Shown piece after piece: positions 9,625-16,245 of a stretch of DNA of 64,000 bases; position 1 is the stretch's first letter; each line of letters begins with the position of its first letter. This DNA is from Henricia sp. BOLD:AAB3569 (taxonomy: Eukaryota; Echinodermata; Asteroidea; Spinulosida; Echinasteridae). Made by a program: the position numbers and the translations under genes. The stretch covers positions 434,001-498,000 of the forward strand of contig JBBELK010000094.1 in NCBI GenBank assembly GCA_037783545.1, written 5' to 3'. The notes below the pieces were generated by a model. That model saw only the letters and a list, made by a program, of their open reading frames with translations. It had not been told where the DNA came from and did no database searches.

Positions 9625-9691
9625 ATAATGACGTGAAAAGGGGGTTGAACCAGTAAGCGCTTACTGGTTCAACCCCCTTTCACGTCATTAT
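9625..9691. repeat. Internal palindrome resembling the element terminus
   Basis: The arms are about 33 bp with a single 1-nt bulge, centred between 9658 and 9659 on TAAGCGCTTA, the same ten bases as the terminal palindrome. Flanking arm sequence is also related (GGGGTT and AACCCC at the same distances, TGACGT versus TGATGT at the ends). It fills the 79-bp gap between two convergent genes. A bidirectional terminator, a replication site, or a fossil terminus are the options. Confidence 0.85.
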
Positions 9692-9698
9692 CAAGTTT

Positions 9699-11363
9699 TT
9701 AAATTCTCTTTTGCACGTAAACAAAAATCAACAGAGCAACACCGGTAATCATTGCCCATACATTTTGAGCTAATAGTCCAACGCTCTTACTTAGCAGATT
9801 AAACAGCCAACTGGCCACGCTTCCTAGTATCCCCGGCAATGCGACCAACGCTTTAGCACCCAACTTCTTTAACAAATTTGCCAAGTTTTTTAGTTGACGT
9901 TTTATCCAATCTGTAACGTTATTTGGGTTAGTAGGTTCAGATGGGGGGACTGGTTTGTCTGGCGTTACCGGCTTGACGGGCTTGACGGTCGAGCCCGCGA
10001 CGGCTGTTGCTGCACCTCTTACACCGGCTACTATGCTAGCGATTAACGTACTTATCGCTAAAGAAAAAGCTGTTAGAATGCTTACTACAGTGACCCCCTG
10101 TTCTCTAAATAGCGTTCTAACTCTATCAGCTAGCGTTTTATCAACATGTAACATTCGCTCAAACGTTTCTTTAATCCTACTCATTTGACTTCTTAATGAT
10201 TTTTCATTTGTGCTTACCGCTTCTATCCTAGATGATCTCTCTAGGTACAAATCTTGTAAAACGTTTTTTAATCTAGCAACTTCTTTTTTGTTTCTGGATT
10301 CTACGGCTTCTTGTAAATCGGCGTTTATTGCCGCTATGTCGTCGTCTACTTGATCTAATTCTATTAAATTTGATTCTAAATTACCGCGAAAAGTCTGCAT
10401 CTTTTTGTCTAACGCCCTTAGCTCTCTATGTGAGTATTTTAACCCCCCTGTTTCTACGGTTTGAGAGGTCTCAGGTTGTTCACTGAAAGTAGTTTCTTTT
10501 TCTTCCGTTACATCAAATAATTCTTCTAGACTCACACTTAAATTTGTAGACTCTTTGGTTAAATTTTCGAGCGGTATGTCTTGAGCATTTATTTCTGAAA
10601 GTCTTTTAGCATCAGCCACGAATTTGATATCTCTATCACTAACGCCCAGCGCTCTAGCGAAATATTCTCCATAAGAGCTCGCTATTCTTCTACCCGTGAA
10701 AGGTTCTCCACCACCGTGTGTTTTAGTGCCAAGATTAAGTCGGTAGGTTACTCCTTCCCACACTGCGTCTATAGTTCCATCTTCGTTGACTTGAAAATCT
10801 ACTCTATTGGTCCGGTCAAACCCCGTTTTGTCTAAATATTTTTTTATAGTTGATTTTTTAAATTCTTCATCTTCAGTTTCTCTGAATGTTTTGTCTATAG
10901 AGTCATCTAACTGTGCCGGTTTGGTTGGTAACTTTCTAGGGTTTTTTGGAGGTAATTTAACTGGCAATCTTAATCCGTCTCTAATAAATTTCACCTTATA
11001 TTGTTCTTTAAGGTAAGAATGTGAATAAAATTCATTTGAATTTTTAGACAATGATACATATTTTTGACCAAATTTAACTTGCAGCTTACCGTCTTTTATT
11101 CTAAATTTTTCATAATCTATTAGTGTGGGTGTTACACCAACATCTTTATAAAACTCATTAACCTTTTCTGTTAGTAAAAAATGCTTAGACTGAGCAAGTG
11201 TCTCGCTTACGGGTCTTTGTTGTAAGTCTGGCGCCCTCATATCAGCCTCTCCTTGGGTTTCTAACCGCGGTGGTTCATCCTCACCTTCATCTTCATATTC
11301 ATCAAATTCTTCGTATTGATCTGATGGTTTATAAATATCTATAAATTTACCACCCTCTGCCAT
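9699..11363 (-). CDS. Coiled-coil multi-TM protein (554 aa)
   Basis: The order is: acidic N terminus (15-35), a mixed region with a KLQVKFGQKYVSL strand (93-105), a long predicted coiled coil (about 310-405), then VRTLFREQGVTVVSILTAF (415-433) running into a first hydrophobic segment (about 423-446). A Pro/Val-rich linker (458-480), an amphipathic helix (486-505) and two further hydrophobic segments (about 505-525 and 530-551) end the protein. I recognise the REQG-to-membrane block and this architecture as a widespread family around invertebrate Polinton-like polymerase genes, with no assigned function. It may scaffold a virion membrane or tail-like structure; that is inference. It is the last gene of a leftward operon-like run. 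Confidence 0.75.
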   Translation of the reverse strand: MAEGGKFIDIYKPSDQYEEFDEYEDEGEDEPPRLETQGEADMRAPDLQQRPVSETLAQSKHFLLTEKVNEFYKDVGVTPTLIDYEKFRIKDGKLQVKFGQKYVSLSKNSNEFYSHSYLKEQYKVKFIRDGLRLPVKLPPKNPRKLPTKPAQLDDSIDKTFRETEDEEFKKSTIKKYLDKTGFDRTNRVDFQVNEDGTIDAVWEGVTYRLNLGTKTHGGGEPFTGRRIASSYGEYFARALGVSDRDIKFVADAKRLSEINAQDIPLENLTKESTNLSVSLEELFDVTEEKETTFSEQPETSQTVETGGLKYSHRELRALDKKMQTFRGNLESNLIELDQVDDDIAAINADLQEAVESRNKKEVARLKNVLQDLYLERSSRIEAVSTNEKSLRSQMSRIKETFERMLHVDKTLADRVRTLFREQGVTVVSILTAFSLAISTLIASIVAGVRGAATAVAGSTVKPVKPVTPDKPVPPSEPTNPNNVTDWIKRQLKNLANLLKKLGAKALVALPGILGSVASWLFNLLSKSVGLLAQNVWAMITGVALLIFVYVQKRI

Positions 11364-11415
11364 TGTTGTTTTATTAATACTAGTTAGTTTATTAAATTAA
11401 ATATAAAACAATTTT

Positions 11416-11649
11416 TTAAACTGGATTCATGATGTTGGCCGGTAAAATACCCTGGGTAGTTAACCAACTCTTTGTAAAGTTGGCACTAGTCACGAGCGCA
11501 GTCAGTTTAACGGCGTCTATCAAGTCTACCTTGTCTATGTCTACCGATTTCATACTAAAAAACTTTTTACCCAACATCGCGTAGGCAATCGTAATCCCAG
11601 ACAATACTGCCGAGTGATAAACTGTGTTTGCTATCGTTTTCTCATCCAT
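11416..11649 (-). CDS. Small hydrophobic protein (77 aa)
   Basis: Two moderately hydrophobic segments (about residues 10-27 and 43-58) flank a basic, Asp/Lys-rich loop. The protein is reminiscent of a small two-pass membrane protein. It sits 52 bp upstream of the 554-aa gene and 41 bp downstream of the 130-aa gene in the same direction. No family is recognised; a role as a virion membrane component is only suggested by context. Confidence 0.6.
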   Translation of the reverse strand: MDEKTIANTVYHSAVLSGITIAYAMLGKKFFSMKSVDIDKVDLIDAVKLTALVTSANFTKSWLTTQGILPANIMNPV

Positions 11650-11690
11650 TATTATTTAATTAGTAAAAATTATAATATTAAATCGTTTTT

Positions 11691-12083
11691 TTAATTTTCC
11701 ATGTTTGATAATTCAGAATAATTTGTTTCGACGGGCTGGAATTTGACGGTCTTTTGTTGTGGTTTTTTAATCGCAGCATCTTTATTGAAATAACTCACAA
11801 CTGGCTTTTTAAGTAAATAAATACACGCGCCAACCCCTACTATACCCACCAAAGAGTACCACTTGTAATTATCGCTTTCTGCCGGTTGTGTGTCTACGAC
11901 TTTCATTTCGTTAGCTGCCTCTCGTAGTTTAACGTTTTGCTCTTTAATTTTTTTGTTGTGGGCAGCTAGCTTTTTACCTAGTTGTACACGTTTAGGATCT
12001 TTTTGCTTAGTCGAGGTTACCTTTTTAGCCGTAGGCTCTGGCATTACTTCTTGAACTGGTTTAGTTTCTTCAGAGTTGTCCAT
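11691..12083 (-). CDS. Single-TM protein with basic N-terminal half (130 aa)
   Basis: A Glu/Pro-rich start is followed by a Lys-rich helical region (25-60). One hydrophobic segment (about 76-91, SLVGIVGVGACIYLL) and a polar 35-residue tail complete the protein. The basic region could contact nucleic acid, with the segment anchoring it to a membrane; this is inference. The start ATG has the AATAAAATG context shared with other leftward genes. It is located 31 bp from the 168-aa gene's stop. Confidence 0.6.
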   Translation of the reverse strand: MDNSEETKPVQEVMPEPTAKKVTSTKQKDPKRVQLGKKLAAHNKKIKEQNVKLREAANEMKVVDTQPAESDNYKWYSLVGIVGVGACIYLLKKPVVSYFNKDAAIKKPQQKTVKFQPVETNYSELSNMEN

Positions 12084-12114
12084 TTTATTATAGTTGTTAT
12101 TATATTATTTAAAA

Positions 12115-12621
12115 TCAGTTTTCTTCATCTTCAGTTTCATCTATAGGTATTGCAGTTGCAATCTCAAGTTCTTTTTCAACTACTTCAACGTGACTGGCAG
12201 TAATTAAAATAGCCGTCAATGGGCCTACTAGATAGCCAAAACTCAAGTATACTTTACTCAACATTCTACTGATACCAGAGTTTACCGCTGGGTTAGTCTC
12301 TAATTCCAAGTGTAACTTTGCCTCATCGTCTATATTTAACCTGAATTTACCTATTCCTATTTTAGGTAAAATTAACTTGGTGACTTTAGTAAACGCCGAT
12401 ATCAACGGCAACCCTAACCCCCTAATCATCTCGGCTCCGATTTTAGTCTCATACAGTTGATTGAGTTTTACTAGAGATTCCTCGTTCATAGCTTCCAAGT
12501 CTTTTTGGGTGTATTCTTTACCCAAGTAAGCTTTTGATTTACCCGACGCTACGACTTCTATCATTTTAGACTTTAGATCTTTAGTCTGGCCCGAATCGTT
12601 CAATATGCTTTCTAAATCCAT
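12115..12621 (-). CDS. Membrane-associated protein (168 aa)
   Basis: The N terminus is helical and charged. KIGAEMIRGLGLPLISAFTK (60-79) is amphipathic to hydrophobic, and a strong hydrophobic segment occupies about 126-143 (LSFGYLVGPLTAILITAS). An acidic tail ends the protein. The GAEM-T/RGLG block plus Y-FG-L-PLTA segment matches an uncharacterised family I associate with the same gene neighbourhood in other invertebrates. Its start codon lies one nucleotide after the stop of the 48-aa ORF, so they are probably co-expressed. Confidence 0.65.
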   Translation of the reverse strand: MDLESILNDSGQTKDLKSKMIEVVASGKSKAYLGKEYTQKDLEAMNEESLVKLNQLYETKIGAEMIRGLGLPLISAFTKVTKLILPKIGIGKFRLNIDDEAKLHLELETNPAVNSGISRMLSKVYLSFGYLVGPLTAILITASHVEVVEKELEIATAIPIDETEDEEN

Positions 12622-12622
12622 C

Positions 12623-12769
12623 TTATTTAAGTACGTTCTTTATTTTATTATATAACTTTTCTGCAAAATAAAAATATCGAAGAAACCACCAAATCTCTAA
12701 AGCTATTGTAGATATCACCGTCAGTTCAACTACCTTTAATGTAATAACAATTACGTCGCAATTGTCCAT
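12623..12769 (-). CDS. 48-aa hydrophobic micro-ORF
   Basis: On the minus strand, an ATG at 12769 opens 48 codons ending at TAA (12623-12625), one base before the next gene's start at 12621. The product has an acidic/polar start (MDNCD), a hydrophobic stretch of about 23 residues with several aromatics (around residues 13-36, including EIWWFLRYFYF) and a Lys-rich end, so a single-pass membrane peptide. Exact abutment with the next gene, the lack of alternative content and the many other small membrane proteins support it as real. It lies directly downstream of the 22-bp repeats. Function unknown. Confidence 0.5.
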   Translation of the reverse strand: MDNCDVIVITLKVVELTVISTIALEIWWFLRYFYFAEKLYNKIKNVLK

Positions 12770-12786
12770 CATTTACAATACCAAAA

Positions 12787-12874
12787 GTAATTATTTATAA
12801 TGAAAAACGTAATTATTTATAATACCAAACGTAATTATTTACAATGAAAAACGTAATTATTTATAATACGTCGT
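12787..12874. repeat. Four 22-bp iteron-like direct repeats
   Basis: GTAATTATTTA(T/C)AAT starts at 12787, 12809, 12831 and 12853, an exact 22-bp period. Units alternate between GAAAAAC and ACCAAAC ends, and a partial fifth unit precedes them. The last unit overlaps the ATPase stop codon. Two-turn spacing suggests protein binding on one DNA face, either a replication or a promoter element. Confidence 0.8.
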
Positions 12875-13481
12875 AAGTTACAGGGGGATCCGTCTTCAAT
12901 ATCAACTTGGCATACTTTATATTTTTAAGTTTATACTCGCAGTCTTCAATTTCTTCTTTAGGCACTCCTTTATTTTCTTTCATACATTGATTAAAAGAGC
13001 CTTCGTCTTTACAATAAAACATGGCGATCCACTCGGTTTGCTCTCTAAAATCCTTTAGTACGCTGTTGTACTTTTGAGTCAACAACCAACAAGAGTGGTT
13101 GTCGTGACGGCCACTCATAGCCAAATTTGATAACTCGCAGTTTTCACCGCCTTTCATGCTCTTGCGATACTTTAAATCTTGGCGAGCGCTGCAGTCGTCA
13201 ATTATAAACAGAGTGTGAAATCCTCGTAATATATTTCTATAAGTACTCAGAGCCCCGTTTAAATCCGTTTTATCCAAGTCGCACAACCAGACGCTCTCGT
13301 CGGCCGTTATCCAAGAATAGTCGTAGTACGTCTTATTTTTATAGATTGTCGTGCAAAGTATTACGACGTATTCAAAATTACCCTTGTATACGCCCGACAA
13401 TAAATCTAATATAAATTTAGTCTTGCCAGATTTCGTTCTTCCACATATCAACGCGCAGTGGGGTTCTCTAGGTAGCTTCAT
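12861..13481 (-). CDS. FtsK/HerA-type genome-packaging ATPase (206 aa)
   Basis: Walker A is CGRTKSGKT (about residues 13-21), and Walker B is LFIIDDCS (about 90-97, with the paired Asp at 94-95). A downstream SGRHDNHSCWLLTQ segment fits the sensor/arginine-finger region of A32-like ATPases. The length is typical of Polinton and adintovirus packaging ATPases, which pump genomic DNA into the capsid. The gene directly follows the capsid gene, with one base between its start and the capsid stop, the usual pairing of capsid and packaging genes in this virus class. Its stop lies in the iteron array. Confidence 0.85.
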   Translation of the reverse strand: MKLPREPHCALICGRTKSGKTKFILDLLSGVYKGNFEYVVILCTTIYKNKTYYDYSWITADESVWLCDLDKTDLNGALSTYRNILRGFHTLFIIDDCSARQDLKYRKSMKGGENCELSNLAMSGRHDNHSCWLLTQKYNSVLKDFREQTEWIAMFYCKDEGSFNQCMKENKGVPKEEIEDCEYKLKNIKYAKLILKTDPPVTYDVL

Positions 13482-13482
13482 T

Positions 13483-14754
13483 TTAATATTGCAAGCTATT
13501 AAATCTACCTTCTTTAATTTGCAATTGAGAGTCCATAATCAAATATATATAGCACTTTAATTGACCGGTGGTTTCGTCGGCCGACGTAAGCTCAATCTGG
13601 ACACCGCCCCCGTGAGAGCCAATGTGCCTGCCACTTCCGTGAGCCGAGTTGTCGTCAGAAGTCCTAAAATCGAGCCAAAGGGCGTATTTGTCGGTAAGGT
13701 ACTTGGCCATCGCGATAGGAATCATTTCCAAGTATTTCGACACGGCCGACGGCATATGCGTTTCCGGGCCGTCTACAAAGTACTTGCAAATCTCGCCAAA
13801 GTGTTGATCGCGTCTCAACTCTGGGACGTACAACGCTTCTGGCATTCCCTCGACTTGAACTTTTACTTTAGTCAAGTCTGGGTTATAACTGTTTTGCGGG
13901 TTTTTGTCGGTCAAGTCTTTGAAAATTAAAAACACTCCTTTTAAGCTCTTTACGTTGGTGTTAATGTTGAGGGTCCACGCGTTGTCTGCTTTATTTAGAA
14001 TCTTTTCGTATTGGCGGTGGACTCTGTCGAAATAAAAAGAAACTCCGCTCTTGTACCTGCTTTTAATTTGAGTAGCTAGTCTAGGATCATTTATTACTTC
14101 GTACTGCAATTTCAAGTGAGTAATCTTGTAAGTCGCGGCGTCGTCGGTAGATTTTACGACTTTAGAGTGATCGTTCCACTTTATGGCAAACGACAATTTA
14201 CCCTCTAATCCACTCGGGTAAAATGGGTGATGGTCGGTTAAAATTCCAATGTCTAACGGAATGGCGTAAAACTTGCCATAAGTGTTTGCCACCGCCACGT
14301 CGCCCTTGTTTGTTTTTACCGCGTCGTCGGCTTCTGTCCTGAGTTTAGTTACGTTTTCTTTTTCAATACCGAAAAGACTCAAATTATTTTGGTGATGAGG
14401 CGATATCCAGTGATCTTTATAAGACTGATAGACGTCGTAATCGTCCAAGTTGTAAATCTCGTTGCCGTTTATAGAAATTCGCATCTGCTTTACGATATTG
14501 CGAGACACGTTGTTGTAAAGAGTTTTGTTATCGTCTGTGTCGCTATTTAATACTATTCTAAATATCAACAATGCCGTGCCCGGAATCAACACGTCGTCGT
14601 TGGTTAATTTAGGGAAATCTAGATTAAAAGTACTGCCGGCGCTCGCAGTCTCGGCAGACACCTCAGAACAAATTAGTCGTCTCTGACCTTTAATAGAATT
14701 TGGGTTTTTGATTTCTCTGTAAGGATCAATTTTCTCTCCAAAGTGCTTATTCAT
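13483..14754 (-). CDS. Major capsid protein candidate, double jelly-roll type (423 aa)
   Basis: The length suits a compact double jelly-roll capsid protein. Visible marks are VLIPGTALLIFRIVLNS near 54-70, an IVKQMRISINGNEIYNLDDY block near 88-107, a VKVQVEGMPEALYVPEL strand pair near 300, and a terminal LIMDSQLQIKEGRFNSLQY. These blocks match a Polinton-associated capsid-like family I recognise from invertebrate genomes. There is no signal peptide or TM. It is next to the packaging ATPase, one base apart, and starts divergently from the 141-aa gene 63 bp away, with a TTATC-TATA box in between. It is very likely the most abundant virion protein; the fold assignment is inference. Confidence 0.72.
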   Translation of the reverse strand: MNKHFGEKIDPYREIKNPNSIKGQRRLICSEVSAETASAGSTFNLDFPKLTNDDVLIPGTALLIFRIVLNSDTDDNKTLYNNVSRNIVKQMRISINGNEIYNLDDYDVYQSYKDHWISPHHQNNLSLFGIEKENVTKLRTEADDAVKTNKGDVAVANTYGKFYAIPLDIGILTDHHPFYPSGLEGKLSFAIKWNDHSKVVKSTDDAATYKITHLKLQYEVINDPRLATQIKSRYKSGVSFYFDRVHRQYEKILNKADNAWTLNINTNVKSLKGVFLIFKDLTDKNPQNSYNPDLTKVKVQVEGMPEALYVPELRRDQHFGEICKYFVDGPETHMPSAVSKYLEMIPIAMAKYLTDKYALWLDFRTSDDNSAHGSGRHIGSHGGGVQIELTSADETTGQLKCYIYLIMDSQLQIKEGRFNSLQY

Positions 14755-14760
14755 CTTTCT

Positions 14761-14780
14761 TTTATTATATAAAGTGATAA
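14761..14780 (-). promoter_or_regulatory. TTATC-TATA-type promoter of the capsid gene
   Basis: On the minus strand the box reads TTATCACTTTATATAATAAA and ends 6 bp from the capsid ATG. It belongs to the same class as the TIR boxes. The 63-bp divergent interval also holds a weaker TTACC-type box for the rightward gene at 14818. Confidence 0.5.
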
Positions 14781-14817
14781 TTTTATATTTAAATTTAAAT
14801 TTTTACCACTTATTAAA

Positions 14818-15243
14818 ATGGCGTCTTTAGCGATGATGTTGGGTGGAGCTGTAGTGAACGCGATAGCGTTCACAGGATCAAGTTTTATGTTTTCTAAATT
14901 TGGTAGCCAATCGGATAAAGAACGTAAACGACACGACTTGGCGTTGGAAGATTTAAACAAAGCTAAGCAAGAGTTTGAAAAAAAGCGTTTAAAATATTTA
15001 GACTACTTGAACGACCGGCTAAAAAAAGAAGCGCACGCTAGACATACATTTAGCGATGTTGACGAAGCGCTATACGAGTACAATAAAGTTACTCAAGAAG
15101 ATATGGAATTACCGCCTGAATTACGTCAAAAACCTAAACTGTCTGACTTTTATACCAAGTCAGAGAGTGTAAAAGATGGAGAAATAGTATTCATCGTCGG
15201 CGGTCTAGGTTTACTGACATATTTGATTTATAAATATATCTAA
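14818..15243 (+). CDS. Coiled-coil protein with N- and C-terminal hydrophobic segments (141 aa)
   Basis: The N terminus (3-26) is hydrophobic and glycine-rich. A charged coiled coil (about 32-75) follows, with a KRHDLALEDLNKAKQEF block, then a TFSDVDEALYEYN motif (77-89) and a C-terminal TM segment (about 121-138). This arrangement matches a small family that I recognise as recurrent next to Polinton-type integrase genes; its role is not established. Its stop is 9 bp from the integrase start, and the integrase promoter box overlaps its last codons. Confidence 0.7.
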   Translation: MASLAMMLGGAVVNAIAFTGSSFMFSKFGSQSDKERKRHDLALEDLNKAKQEFEKKRLKYLDYLNDRLKKEAHARHTFSDVDEALYEYNKVTQEDMELPPELRQKPKLSDFYTKSESVKDGEIVFIVGGLGLLTYLIYKYI

Positions 15244-15252
15244 ATTATATAA
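15237..15252 (+). promoter_or_regulatory. Integrase promoter-like box
   Basis: TATCTAAATTATATAA ends at the integrase ATG and overlaps the preceding gene's stop codon. It is similar to the boxes at 8188 and 4900. Confidence 0.4.
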
Positions 15253-16245
15253 ATGAATGCGATCGAAAAAAAGTTTACAGAGTTGTATTACGGACCTAGG
15301 GGATACTGGCGGGGCAAAGGGGCCGTAGAGTCATTGGCTAAAAAAGCAAAGACGAGCGAAGCGCAAGCTAAAAATTGGTTAAAAAAACAGGCAATGTGGC
15401 AAATTTATTTAAGTCCTCCGACGTACGTACCGAGACCGACTTCTACTAATTCGAGATACGGCGTACCAAACGTCATGCATCAAGCGGACTTGTTGTTTTT
15501 GCCTTACGACAAAGTTGGGGGTAAAACTTTTAAATACGCTTTAACGGTAGTAGACGTGGCGAGTAGATATAAAGAAGCCGAGCCACTGACGTCTAAGGCG
15601 TCTGATCAAGTTACCGATGCTATTATAAAAATTTATAAGAGATCTCCGTTGAACTACCCAAAGATTATCAAAGTAGACCCGGGTAGAGAATTTATGGGTA
15701 GTTTTAGCGCTATAATGAGTAAAAACGACTCGGTCGTACAACGCGGTATACCGGGGTTACATCGAGCTCAGGGTATAGTAGAAAGATTCAACAGGTCGTT
15801 GGCTGAAGTATTATTCGGCCATCAATACTCGAGAGAAATGCTAGACCCAAAGTCTAGAAATACAGAGTGGGTAAAGAGACTGCCCGACGTAATCAAAGCT
15901 ATGAATGGCGAGGTAACTCGTTTAATCGGTAAGAAGCCTATAGACGCCATTAAATTAAAGCGAGTCGAGCAGACACCCGCAGCGCCCGGCGTTAAAGAGA
16001 CGCCGTTAGAAATTGGTAAAGATTTAGTGAGGTATATGTATCAGCCGGGTGAGTCAGAGGGTGGCGAAAGGAGGCGGGCGACCGATCCCATATGGTCGCT
16101 TAAAACTTTTACGATCAAAGAGTACACGCGCATGCGCGGTCAGCCGATCTTGTATTATTTAAACGACCCCGCTCCAAAGAGGTCTTTTGTACGACAAGAG
16201 CTTCAAGTAGTGCCAGCGGGCACAGAGCTTCCACCCGTAGAGTAG
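15253..16245 (+). CDS. Retroviral-type integrase, DD35E (330 aa)
   Basis: The catalytic triad is visible: D79 (in MHQADLLFLP), D142 (KVDPGREFMG) and E177 (GIVERFN), with exactly 35 residues between the last two, the retrovirus/Polinton rve-type core. The enzyme would insert linear element DNA into host chromosomes with a short target duplication, in line with the direct repeats seen at the ends. The N-terminal 60 residues are basic and helical. I do not see a clear HHCC finger or chromodomain. Its last 43 bp overlap the antisense 3' end of the polymerase gene. Intact, so possibly functional. Confidence 0.93.
   Translation: MNAIEKKFTELYYGPRGYWRGKGAVESLAKKAKTSEAQAKNWLKKQAMWQIYLSPPTYVPRPTSTNSRYGVPNVMHQADLLFLPYDKVGGKTFKYALTVVDVASRYKEAEPLTSKASDQVTDAIIKIYKRSPLNYPKIIKVDPGREFMGSFSAIMSKNDSVVQRGIPGLHRAQGIVERFNRSLAEVLFGHQYSREMLDPKSRNTEWVKRLPDVIKAMNGEVTRLIGKKPIDAIKLKRVEQTPAAPGVKETPLEIGKDLVRYMYQPGESEGGERRRATDPIWSLKTFTIKEYTRMRGQPILYYLNDPAPKRSFVRQELQVVPAGTELPPVE

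Noticed and set aside
13561-13929. 122-codon plus-strand frame opposite the capsid gene
   Set aside because: Antisense shadow of the capsid coding sequence.
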